The notes beneath the pieces were generated by a model. That model worked only from the letters and a program-made list of their open reading frames with translations. It made no database searches and had not been told where the DNA came from. 64,000 nt of DNA from Acanthopleura granulata (Eukaryota; Mollusca; Polyplacophora; Chitonida; Chitonidae). This document shows positions 11,000 through 21,785 of the stretch, one piece after another. Where the stretch lies: positions 14,599,997-14,663,996 of the forward strand of contig JABBOT010000007.1 in the NCBI GenBank assembly GCA_016165875.1, given 5' to 3'. The position numbers were made by a program, and so were the translations under genes. The number at the start of each line of letters is the position of its first letter. The stretch's first letter is position 1.

Positions 11000-11240
11000 A
11001 CTTCTTTATTTATTGCTGTTATACCCCATACCCAAGTATATTCCAATCACAGTACAGTGGCCAGCATTATGGTGGGAAGGAGTCCGGCAGAGCCAACGGG
11101 AAATCCGTGACCATCCACAGCTTGCTGGCAGACTTTCCCACATGACGGGAGAGGAACCTGGCGATGGGTTGGACTTGAACTTCCAGCCACTGCACTGATG
11201 ATAGGCTCTTGAGTCATCATGCCTAAACACCCACAGAGTC
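11000..11240 (-). mobile_element. SINE, minus orientation, degenerate
   Basis: From left to right it reads as the reverse complement of the SINE at 2164: a TTTATTTATTGC tail, TACCCCATACCCAAGTATATTCC, TGGCCAGCATTATGGTGGGA, CCGTGACCATCCACAGCTTGCTGGCAG, and a tRNA-like end with GACTTGAACTTCCAGCCAC (B-box region). No clear target-site duplication was found, so the insertion is old. Confidence 0.75.
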
Positions 11241-12594
11241 TTCTTGTCAACAGGAAAGGTATCTGCCCAAGAACATGCCTCGGCAGCTGTTACCTTCAGA
11301 ACGGTTGTCCATGTTGTGTATGGATACACAAATGTAGCTTGCTCAGACAATGATTTAACCTGACAACCGAAGGTATGCTCGATTCAACACACCAAGACAT
11401 TAAACACAACTGTAGTGCAGTTGGATGGACTTGTGAATTCATGCCTTTTTGAACTGACCACAAGTCTAGCCACAAATATAACCCAATCATACTTTGATTT
11501 AAAAGACACAGGAACGCACTTGATTGCTTGAACTGAACCCATCAGACACCCACATCGACTACACAAAAATAACTGCTTGAACTAAATATGACAACGAAGT
11601 AAGTGATGAACTCAGGATACAAAGCTAATTACCCAATTATGACATAACCAAATATTCCACAGAAACTAAACCCCTACTTTAACAGCAGGAACACTAAAAT
11701 GATTATTTAAGCACAGTCTAAATGTGGATGTACATGAACTGCACACAGTCTTGTGTCTATGTGTGATCCCTCACTGATACCGTCATCTAAGTTTGTCCCG
11801 AAAGCTCCTAATTCCACAGACAATTCTGATAAAATGTTGCCTTTTTATGTCTTTTTGAGATTTCTGGTTGGATCTGTCATCCTCCCTGGCAATAGTCAAC
11901 CATCACTTTGTAGCTTCAGCTCTCCTCTTAACCACTGCTTACTGGAGCCTGCCTCCAGCCAGTCCTCGTCCCATTATCTTACTACAACTATCAATTAGAT
12001 TGGAAACTCTATTGGCGGTCTCCAACCTCGCTGCTATGGTAACCAGACAAACAGTGTGACAGCGTTCAGGCTGGATGAGTAGAAGCCATTTGTGCTTTGT
12101 TATCAGATGGCACTAGGCTTCAAGCCAATCAGTCTTGTGTATACCTCCAGCACGGCCCATCACGTTCAGCCTTTTTAACAGCCTTAATGTCACAAATTAC
12201 TCCACAAAAGCTACAGAAACATATTTTTCCTTATAACCTCTTATGTGGACGATTTGACCGCTATAAGCCAGCGGTACAGGATTGTATTTCAAAGTAATTC
12301 CAGTCATTCACTTCAAAGTGTCAACTTCTATCCTTCCTGCCTTAAGACATGATTACTCAGAAATCACAATTGTCTAACGTAATCACTTCCTTTTTGATTT
12401 ATTTTACAATTAGGGCCAACTAATTTTCCACCCAGTACAGAGCAAATGACAGCCCTGGAGTGGGAGGATATAACAGTGCGAGTATAATGTACTGCGTTTC
12501 TCCACTTAATGTCTTCCTCACTGCTCTATTATTACATTGTAGCACAAGGACGATTTACCACATTCAGAGATGTCAGTGTGAGACAAAGCCATTC

Positions 12595-12815
12595 AACTTG
12601 GCAACTTAAAGGACAAGGTCACTGAAATTTGCAGCTCTAAGGCACAAGGTCACTGAACCAACTGGCAACTCCTTAAAAGTCACTGAACTTGGCAACTTCA
12701 AATAATGTCACTGAACTAAGTAACTCTAACTCAAAGGCCAATAAACTTGGCAACTTCAGACAAAGGTCACTGAACATGGCAAGTCTACACACAAGGTTAC
12801 TGAATCTGAAACTAG
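12595..12815. repeat. Degenerate tandem repeat with AAGGTCACTGA cores
   Basis: About seven diverged units of roughly 30-40 bp read AAGGTCACTGAAC-TTGGCAACT-C. Perfect AAGGTCA occurs at 12615-12621, 12646-12652 and 12763-12769; other units have AAAGTCA, AATGTCA, AAGGCCA or AAGGTTA. It lies in an EYA intron. Confidence 0.75.
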
Positions 12816-13435
12816 GCAATACAACTCTGTAAATGCGTAAATACGACTGTTTAACTCTACATTATATTAACCACTTGTACATCTTGTATTTCTTTATATT
12901 AAATTCAGTCTCTTATATCAAGTACTGGGAGTAAGCCAACTTTCACATTATTTTGAAAACAGACACCCTTTCACTGACTTGATTTGGAAGAGAAAGCTTC
13001 ACAGGGCTATACTGGCAAATTTCCCACCTTCCAAAAGGAAGATCAAGGTATGCGTTATGCTGAGAAATACTTGTTGAACAACTGAATCATACTTGTCACT
13101 CCATTGCAGATGAATAATGCATGGAATTCAGCAAGTTCCTTGTTACTACACACCTGGCTGCCACTGTCCTACAAGTGATAAATTCTTGAGAAACCCGCAA
13201 AAACATCAATCATAAAATAAATTAATATATGAACAATATGACTGAAAATTTAAGTTTTGCTTGATTTCTAGAGTGAAGAGAAGTCTGTCGAGGATTGTAC
13301 AGAAGATCAGATAAAATAATCCGCATCAAAAGTAATATGTGACGACATCTGTTTACCTTGAAAAATGTTACGTTTGGGTGAAATTTTAGGTCGATTGCAG
13401 GACATTTAGTGTCTTGTTAAGATTGGAGAACTGAC

Positions 13436-13550
13436 CTTGAGTTAATGATGGACAGGGACTTAAGAGCCAGTGTGAGCCAGTTGTCAGTTAAAGCCTCGAT
13501 CTCCTGACGTAGCTGTAACCACTGTTCTCGTTTTTGTGGACCCAGTAACC
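13436..13550 (-). CDS. eya: EYA visible exon 14 (115 nt), helical part of EYA domain
   Basis: The acceptor is GTTTTTCAG and the donor TCAAG|gtcagt. The exon encodes residues 445-481, [14 protein letters not shown] to LKSLSIINS. It matches the family block LLGPAKR-AWLQLRAEIE-LTDSWL. The split codons G444 and R482 fit the neighbouring exons exactly. Confidence 0.98.
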
Positions 13551-14008
13551 CTGAAAAACAAAAACAACAACAACATTAAGGGATTTTGTAATAGACTGTG
13601 GGCTAACAATGTTCTTCAATCACAAAAATATTGCATACGCAACTGTATTAAGAACACTTCTCCTTTGACATCGACTGATAGTTTACAAATATCTTCCCTT
13701 CACTATCAATGATAGATAAGAACATTTGACCACTTGCTGTTGACAGTTTTCAACTTGATTTCCACGCCTCAGCAAATATCAATGCTTCTGGTAGTGTTAC
13801 TAATGTCTCTCTTTTGAACTGATTTTTAGAATGTACCACTCATCAAACTTCACGAAACCCTTGTAACTAGATCTAGGAGGTGGATGAATTTATCAGAATC
13901 AAGACAAATGTCGACTGAAAAGTGCTAAACTTTAGGTACAGTAACTTGTCCAGGATTGAAAGCTAAAGTACAGAATGTGTCAAATATACTCTGATGGTGT
14001 GACCTTAC
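13551..14008. other. EYA intron between exons 14 and 13 (458 bp)
   Basis: Short AT-rich intron with a CAACAACAACA run near its acceptor. No other feature was seen. Confidence 0.9.
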
Positions 14009-14169
14009 CTCCTACATTATTCCTATAACTATTGTAGATTTCCTTTATCCGTCGGTATCTAAAGGCCAATTTCCTCATCCAGTCCACACCTCCGCGTACA
14101 CCCGTTGCTAGGCACAAGTTGGCATTGTTGGCCGCTGCGTGAAAACCATCCGAGGCGAAGTTGTACGTG
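14009..14169 (-). CDS. eya: EYA visible exon 13 (161 nt), EYA-domain cap region
   Basis: The acceptor is TTCCTCTAG and the donor GGAG|gtaagg. The exon encodes residues 391-443, from TYNFASDGF through [19 protein letters not shown] to [12 protein letters not shown]. The [18 protein letters not shown] block is a signature of the EYA domain. DGFHAAA is closer to vertebrate EYA4 than to EYA1 (DGFPAAA). Confidence 0.98.
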
Positions 14170-14702
14170 CTAGAGGAACAGGAGATTCAATGTCAGTAAA
14201 GCTCATCTGGGCTCCAACACAAATATTAACTTACTGCATTTTGTTACGATCAAGTTATGAAATCTGTATAACCATTTCACTGTAAGATGATCATCAAACT
14301 TAAAGGCAACAGTTCAATCTCCTGATGTAAAACTTTCGCGAAAACAGCCAAAGCACCCTTGCTGCTGAAGGATTAACTGTAAATTCTTCTAGCTTATTTT
14401 GTTTATTCGAGCATATTTCATGATCATTATGCTGTGTGAACTGATAAAATTACATCTTTCTGTGAAGCTCTGAAACTGGCCGACTCAACCATTGTAGTTT
14501 TGCTTCTAAAGTCGCATTAAAAAGGATCATAAATCACACTGAAATGTGTAACTTTGTAGACCACTCTGCCACGAAGGGCACGGTATACCAGTTGATTCCC
14601 CTCCAGTTAAACAATTACCGGGATTACTAACTGTTTTTTAACTGAGGTCTATTGCTTGTGAGATCAGTTCACTATGTCATGGCAATATGGATACCAACAC
14701 TC

Positions 14703-15107
14703 AACGTTTCTTCACAAACTCAGAGAGCGTGATGGTACAATGTTTCTTCACAAACTCAGAGAACATGATGGTACAACGTTTCCTCACAAACTCAGAGAGT
14801 GTGATGGTAAGTTTCCTCACAAACTCAGAGAGCGTGATGGTACAACGTTTCTTCACAAACTTAGAGAACGTGACGGTACAACGTTTCTTCACAAACTCAG
14901 AGAGCGTGACGGTACGTTTCTTCACAAACTCAGAGAGCGTGACGGTACGTTTCCTCACAAACTCAGAGAGCGTGATGGTACAACGTTTCTTCACAAACTC
15001 AGAGAGCGTGACGGTACAACGTTTCCTGACAAACTCAGAGAGCATGATGGTACAATGTTTCCTCACAAACTCAGAGAGCGTGATGGTACAATGTTTCTGT
15101 CCCACTC
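14703..15107. repeat. Minisatellite 2, 11 copies of a 33/36-bp unit
   Basis: The unit is CGTTTCTTCACAAACTCAGAG followed by AGCGTGATGGTACAA. Units differ only by loss of 3 nt (36 versus 33 bp), so every frame stays open across the array. Plus-strand frame 1 reads (FLHKLRERDGTT)n in an open frame at 14674-15219. The array lies in an EYA intron on the strand opposite the gene, with no splice or domain evidence, so it is treated as a repeat and not a gene. Confidence 0.92.
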
Positions 15108-15664
15108 AGATCAAACTGTTCATATGCATGCTTACACTACACTTCGTTTAATTTTTCGTGTGTGCGTATGTGTGTGTGTGCGTTTACATATATCTCCACA
15201 CATATTTTACTGCACATGATGCAGACTGTACCATGTTTATTTACATCTTACTCCGTGCTCCCTGAAACAAAATTCTGCAATTCACCAGACACAGTAACAC
15301 ATCGGAACACAACGGAACAGATCTGCTCACCAGCTATGGTCCAAAAAAATATAAAGAAGACAAAAAAAAAACAAAAACCAGGCTAGTGTTTCTCTCCTTA
15401 GGAACAATTTGTCTTGAGACAAATAACAAAGTTTGCAGAAGGTGGTTTGAGAAGGAAGAGTTATTCCTGGTTTTGACAACACAATTTGTGGTAATCTGTT
15501 CGGCTTGTAAACAGAATCTGGTAGCCAAAACGCCAGTTCTGGTTCTGTGAGGGCTTACATCACACACGTCAGTCTCTACCTTTTTCACACCACAAACAAC
15601 TCCAGCATAATATAACAAATGTCATGACTGATGCTCCTCTGCTTTCTCCATTTTTCTTCCAATA

Positions 15665-15930
15665 ATGTTATATTCCACTTTTGTTTTTCATGTTTGAAGA
15701 ATGATCAGTTTACGAAGAAAAAAACAAAAAAAAAAACAACAGAATCTTCAACAGTTCTTTATGTTTTCGTAAAAAACATTGAACAAATAACTCTAATGCT
15801 ACTCAAATTTATGTCTTTTTGCAGGGTGTTATATTCCACTTTAGTTTTTTTTTGGTTTGAAGAAAGTTCAGTTCATAAAAAAAAAATGATACCTGTAAGT
15901 TATTTTATATTTTCTTTGTAAAAATGTTTA
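15665..15930. repeat. Diverged direct duplication (two copies about 165 bp apart)
   Basis: GTTATATTCCACTTT-GTTTTT, then GTTTGAAGAA-G-TCAGTT and an A-rich stretch, occurs near 15667 and again near 15828. The copies differ by several substitutions and homopolymer lengths. Confidence 0.7.
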
Positions 15931-15967
15931 AAATGTTGAGGCAAAAAAACCATATATCACTAGTTTA

Positions 15968-16034
15968 AAGTTATGGTGAGTGAAGAGACTACTCAAAAAT
16001 GAAGTTATGGTGAGTGAAGAGACCATTCAAAACT
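15968..16034. repeat. 34-bp tandem pair
   Basis: AAGTTATGGTGAGTGAAGAGAC begins at 15968 and again at 16002, with near-identical spacers. Confidence 0.85.
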
Positions 16035-16069
16035 TGAATTGAAAATTCCTTCTCAGATTTTTTTCCCAA

Positions 16070-16334
16070 CAAATTTATTTATTTATCTATTTGATAGGTG
16101 TTTTACGCCGTACTCAAGAATATTTCACTTATACAATGGTGGCCAGCATTATGGAGGGAGAAAACCAGGCAGAGCCCGGGGGAAACTCACAACGATCCAC
16201 AGGTTGCTGCCAGACCTTCACACATATGGCCGGAGAGAAAGCCAGCATGAGCTGGTCTTGAACTCACAGTGACTGCATTGGTGGGAGGCTTTGGGTCATT
16301 GTGCTGCGATAGCGCGATAACCGGAGGCCTCCCA
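16070..16334 (-). mobile_element. SINE, minus orientation, nearly full length
   Basis: The left end has the tail (AATTTATTTATTTATCTATTT), then GGTGTTTTACGCCGTACTCA, AGAATATTTCACTTATACAATGG and TGGCCAGCATTATGGAGGGAG. The right end is the tRNA-like head, with CTTGAACTCACAGTGAC (B box) and GCTATCGCAGCACAATG on the minus strand. This copy keeps the AAGTGAAATATTCTTGAGTA segment missing from the copy at 2164. An imperfect AATTTGTT-GGG repeat flanks it. Confidence 0.88.
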
Positions 16335-16829
16335 AAAACAAATTAAATGTGGTCAAATGTTTTGATTGTTAAGTACATTTTACGGACCATGTGGATGATG
16401 TAGTTCACCAGTGATGTCACATAACTTTTTGTGTACCTTCATGTTCAGCTTTAAATAAAGATCTTACGAAGAGTACTCTTGTAATATTTACCCAGTCAAA
16501 AAGCTAATGCGACACTAAATTTCTGCTTGATGGCCACAGGAAAGTTATACTAACAACATTGTCCATAAAACCCACCATCTATCAAAACATTTGTCTGCAC
16601 TTTATTTGGTGCCCAAAAAATCTAAAATGGTCAGTGATGGTATTTTCAGACACAGTTTTTAATGGTCTTTTTACTCAAAATAACGTCATTTTTATGTGGT
16701 CTTTCGCTTTAAAATATGGCCATAACAACATTCCCAAGACTCAATGCTGAAGTATAAATATATTTACATAAGTCTGAAATTACAATGCGTCCACAAAAGT
16801 TCGCTCTAGTTGATACAGGAATCACTCAC

Positions 16830-16888
16830 CTTAAATCTTGACCATTGTCATCCGAGGACACATCATCAATATGAACCTGATCACATTC
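16830..16888 (-). CDS. eya: EYA visible exon 12 (59 nt), ECDQVHIDDVSSDDNG segment
   Basis: The acceptor is CTTCCACAG and the donor TTTAAG|gtgagt. The exon encodes residues 371-389, ECDQVHIDDVSSDDNGQDL. As judged by eye it is identical to the vertebrate EYA sequence in this acidic loop. It enters in phase 0 and leaves in phase 2, with S390 split between exons. Confidence 0.98.
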
Positions 16889-19800
16889 CTGTGGAAGACA
16901 ACAGTAAACATGCTGTATTTAATGGCTAATTTATTTGAATGATTTGAGTGGTTCGTTACAACCTGTATTCAACAAAAAGAAAAAATCTTCTCTTTACTTT
17001 CTTTTTTTTTTTTGACTAAACTACATTTTACTAAGGAAAACCTTGCTGTGGCCTAAGAGAGTCTCTTGTAACCAAAGTGCTCGGTGGTAGGATGACAATG
17101 TTGACTCCTCCTTCAATGGAAACCTTAGAAGATCAGTGTCCAAGCAGACACAACAGAATACCAAATTACAGTGTGGGCTTCACGTCACATCACAATAACA
17201 GCCTCATAAAAGCTCCCCAGGTAACAGGCACATGGGACTTTCCAAGATCATGTGTGGCATCGGCAAGGCAAAGTCATGGATGATTGACTTTCAATATGGT
17301 CTGCTGCACAAATTTTAAACAGAGCAGTTTCGAAAGAACAACTGAAAGGTTTCAGGGCAACATATATTTCCAAGTGGTAAATAGAGCGTTAACAACTTGT
17401 GTAACTTGTTTATAATTTGTTGAAACACCTTTTCACTGGAGAGAAACTAGATTTCTGCATCATTACCTGTTAGAGCGACGAGAAGAGAAAGTTTTGAAAG
17501 TCAACTGTAAAGGGACCTTCTGTGTGACAGGCGCGGGATTTGAGACAACCTGATTTACCAAGCGTTAGGAAAATCTACTTCGCTTATTTAACCACAGTGC
17601 TTAATACAGACAGAACTGTCACAGTTTTAGAAACCCATCACCAAAGCATCATGATGAAAGACATCAACAATGACAACCCACACAAGAATGCAAAGCAAAG
17701 AAACTAAAGATACCAAGTTGTGTTTTTCCTTTTTTTGTATTCCAAATTTTTTGCATTTGGAATAACCCCGTACATCACAAATCCACTTCATGCAGAGGAA
17801 AAAAAAGATCCAAAATAAGGATGTTTCAATCTCTAAACTCCACTCTTCTTTTACATGACCACTTAGGAAAATCCCTTCATCGTAATTTAACTTTTTTTTT
17901 TTTTACACATCTGCTGCAAACTGCCAGCCACACACCAGGTGAGGGGGGTCATGCCTGTAAATAGTGGCTGGAAATCTTTGAAAACACCCTCGTTGGTGAA
18001 AGTGGTATGACTCAAGAGATCTTTGTGCAATAACACATAACATGGACAGCATAGACATCCCTTTTCGCCTAAAGGGGTGTTTTCAAAAATGTCAGGTACC
18101 TATATTTGAAGGCTTGTGAGAGTACTCAAGCTAATCAGTTTTCGACAAAATAACTCCTTCAAATGGCACAAGGAACCGTGTAGCCCAGTACTGGAGGACA
18201 AGAATTGCACATCCTTACTCACCCCCCCCCAAAAAAACCCCATACACTCCATCTCTTATTCCCTCTTTACCCACAGACCTATTTTAATTAGCTGCCTGTT
18301 ACATGCCCAGTGAAGTTGAAAATTCCTGGTTCTGAAGTCTGGCTGGCTGGGTCACAGAACAGAAGATTTATAGGGCCACGTCACAACAGAAGGGGCACTT
18401 TGCAGGTCAACTAATTGTCAAAGCTAGTCAGCCTTACTAATTGAAAGCGTATGTAACCCCATTTCACCAGAGGTACTGCCTCAACCCTTATATATACACA
18501 TCACCTTCTGCACCCTGCCCCAAACCAGGTTCACATTAACCACCTGTCGTTACCATTTTCGTAACACTGTACAAAACAATGTAATAAAGCTGTGTAAATC
18601 ACATGACATGCCTAAATCTCATTCTCGATTTTTTAATTCCATCAAAGCACATTAGTTTTCGCGGTATTCATTTGTTTGTCTGTAAGCAACTTCAAAGAAA
18701 ACGCTGTGCACAGATCCAGATGAAATTTTGTACATAGGTTGGCCTTGGGATATTAAAGAGAACTCCATGAAATTTTTATGCTGATCTGGATCAATGCAAG
18801 AATATTGTAAACATTTCCTTAATACTGGTAAATAAAACACTACAAAACACCAATGATAAGGAAATCAATCAATCAATCACTCCTGACGAATAAAACAAAT
18901 TACTATCCTTTTGTCTGTAGTGGTCAAGGGAATCTGTACAATGGTACATCCAGCTGAGGCCGAGGATTGCCTTTTAGTCACTTGAACAGGTGACACTCCA
19001 GACCAATTGTGGATTTCCACAGCACGGAAAAGGCTAATGTGAATTTAGATTTCCCATGTTTATATGATCATGAGAATAATGAGAATCATTAATTTTTTAT
19101 TCTATTTTGTTTATACCCTACTGAAAAGCAATAATGTTACAGCCAATTCGGGAGAATTGCACAAAAAGCACACAACTCTGCATCTCACATACCATCACAT
19201 GATCGGACTTTCCAATGTTAGCCATGACTGGTATTTTATGTACCAACATAACTAATGGTCTACAACAACCTTTACAGTAGTACTTGAATGTTGTACTAAA
19301 ACTTTGTAATCTTCAACATAGTTCAGCTGTAGTATGGGTGTTGGCTACACTATTGTGCAGTGTCATTGTTTCTAATGTCACTGTGCGGCTTGGAAGCATA
19401 TCCAGTTTCCTAGCCCAAACACCCAAGGCAGCAATAAATTTTAAACAGTAATCACTTCTTCAGAATCACTTTATTGTCTGTGAGTATATTGGTGATGACA
19501 CAAAACATCAGCTCATGAATAATGGACACCCAGACAACAAAAAATAGGAGTCAGGGAATCTTTTGACCCTTCCTAGGTAGCAACTTATCGACAGACCACA
19601 ACTCGCAAGCAGCCTACGAACACACCTTTTGTGCATACGTCTCATTGCTTACTACGGGGGCAGCCGCGGAATGACAGAGGGCAAAAAGAACTGATGAAAT
19701 ATTAACAGTAGCATCTCCATTGTGCTTCTGTTGTGCGTTGTTTCCTCGCCACTTGTATACACATCCAGTTTATTATCCAGGTCTCGCCTAACACTGAGCA

Positions 19801-21223
19801 AAATCAACAACGAAGAAGCTTTGGGCTGTAAAGCCGTGTTTAAACATAAGCTAGTAGTGTGGTTCTGTTTTCCAAGGGTTGACAGGTCTTTAATGTAGCT
19901 AAGACTGGTGTGTTTGTGCCGATGTTTGTTTGCTGCCCCCAGACCCCTCTCACCAGGCACACCAGTCTGTCTGCCGCAGCTAATACCTTCAGTGAACAGA
20001 CTGGCTGGCGCTACAGAGTAAACACTGGCTCAGGGACCCAATTGAGAAAACCTGCTCCACACAATATAACTTGGCTGGATTTCTGTCAAGTCAATTAAGA
20101 GATTCTTAGGGAGGGTCACATATTTGGAGAAACGGGACAAGGGATTTCAGCTCAAACCCATCTGATTTCGCACAAGGTCTTGGGCAAATTCGGCCAGAAA
20201 TTGTTGTATTTAAATTGATTTACTGTGGACCTGATTCCCTGCATATCCCTCATGATGAGTGGTATGCGTTTAAATCATGACACATCTTTTAGCACATCAT
20301 GGTTTACATCTGAAACTAAACCCATATAAATAACCTAAGCACTTTTGTCAAAATCTGTGATTAGACTATGACTGAAAGTCTCATAACAACACTTGTATCG
20401 TTCAGTATTAGCACACCAAACCTACAGACATAACTTAAATGACCAAAGAAAACGCAGAACATAAGCAACAAATACATCCACATGAATATTTTTGGCACTC
20501 CGAATATGCCAGAGTAAAAGCTCAATAAAAACATTCCACAGTCTTAGCATGCCAAGTTACTATTAAACTATTTTCACACAAAACATGAACTAACTATGAG
20601 GCCACCTTTTGATCTGAACACGAATCTGCCATTTACATAAATGCCACAACTCCAAATGTCATCAAACACGGGCAATACTTGCACATAATCAGGGGGACCA
20701 AACCAGCATTCTCTTGAAAAATGATTTTTTGCAATTCTAGATGACACAAGTGCACACAACTGTAAAATATGTATGTCTAATTCTGTAATCAAACAGGGCA
20801 TAACTGTAACATCATGCATTCAATTGTAACATACCATTTTGGCAACAACATAAAACACTGTGTTCTACAGTAATATGCCATTCTTGCAATGGTAAAAGAC
20901 AACACTGTACCCTACTGTAATATGCCATTCATTAAATAGCATAAGACAACACTATTCTGCAGTAAAATGCCACTTTTACAAATAGTACCATATGACAACA
21001 CTGTATTCTATTGCAATATGCCATATTTGCGACAACATAAGACGACACTGTATTTTACTGTATTGTGCCACTTCTTAACAAACGATACCAGTTTGCCTCT
21101 AACATGCCAATTTGCAACTACAAATGACAATACTGAATCTCATAAAAAAAAAAGCCCTTATGCAATGAAAGATGACAACGTTGTTTTCTACTGTAGTGAT
21201 ACTGTAAATTAGTGTGGACTTAC
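16889..21223. other. EYA intron between exons 12 and 11 (4.3 kb)
   Basis: Mostly unique AT-rich sequence, with (AATC)n-type AATCAATCAATCAATCA at 18864-18880, a C-run/A-run at 18220-18236 and a degenerate 55-58 bp tandem repeat at 20800-21210. No nested gene was recognised. Confidence 0.88.
20800..21210. repeat. Degenerate tandem repeat, about 55-58 bp unit
   Basis: The phrases CTGTAATATGCCATT and ATAAGACAACACTGTATTCTA recur six to seven times with substitutions and small indels. It ends about 15 bp before visible exon 11, next to the exon's 5' splice donor. Confidence 0.75.
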
Positions 21224-21313
21224 CTCTAAATCATTGAAGAAGAGATGTATGTCTGCTAAATTAAATATCATCTCTTCTTTTCTAAGTCCCAGAGATACTG
21301 AGGAAGGAGGATC
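21224..21313 (-). CDS. eya: EYA visible exon 11 (90 nt), EYA-domain cap region
   Basis: The acceptor is TTTCCTCAG and the donor TTAGAG|gtaagt. The exon encodes residues 341-370, from [15 protein letters not shown] to [13 protein letters not shown]. The family sequence is [29 protein letters not shown], so this part is highly conserved. Both ends are in phase 0. Skipping would keep the frame but remove conserved core sequence. Confidence 0.98.
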
Positions 21314-21689
21314 CTGAGGAAAGACAAAGTTCAAAAATCATATATGACATGCAGCAACAGTACAAAGTTATACAGTATTCTTCATCAATAAACCTGTCAG
21401 ATATAAATTTACATTATTTCTTCGTTATCATTTTTGTGCAATGCCACTATGTATATTGAAACACTTGTTTTAAACAACTTGGCAATTTACAGTGTAAAAG
21501 AATACGTCCCTTAAAAACACTACTAGAACTGCATGGCCATGGGAATTCATTCCTGTCAAGTGAACACGAATTTAAACAGATGCGTGTACCAACAGAATGT
21601 AAAACAACTGTAATTCTTCAACTAGTATACATGCTTGCACAACTGGCCAGCTGTATTGCACCTTTTCGCACATTTCGTACACGACTAAC

Positions 21690-21785
21690 CCACTCATGCT
21701 CCCCAATTTGGGCAGTTTTATCGATATCAGAAACATGTTCTGACGTGTTTGGAAACTAGGATGATATCCTGCAAGTACATAGGTA
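21690..21785. repeat. GATATC-core interspersed repeat, short copy
   Basis: GTTTGGAAACTAGGATGATATCCTGCAAG matches the core, with weaker similarity to the left. Confidence 0.5.

Larger units (their letters stand above)
10984..13435. other. EYA intron between exons 15 and 14 (2.45 kb)
   Basis: Contains a minus-orientation SINE near 11000-11240 and the degenerate AAGGTCACTGA repeat at 12595-12815. The part at 11750-12540 is unremarkable unique sequence. Confidence 0.9.
14170..16829. other. EYA intron between exons 13 and 12 (2.66 kb)
   Basis: Repeat-laden intron. It holds minisatellite 2 (14703-15107), a diverged direct duplication (15665-15930), a 34-bp tandem pair (15968-16034) and a SINE (16070-16334). 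Confidence 0.9.

Noticed and set aside
14674..15219. A 181-codon plus-strand frame (HKLRERDGTT repeats) and overlapping frames on both strands
   Set aside because: All follow minisatellite 2 inside an EYA intron. They are kept as a finding but not as a gene.
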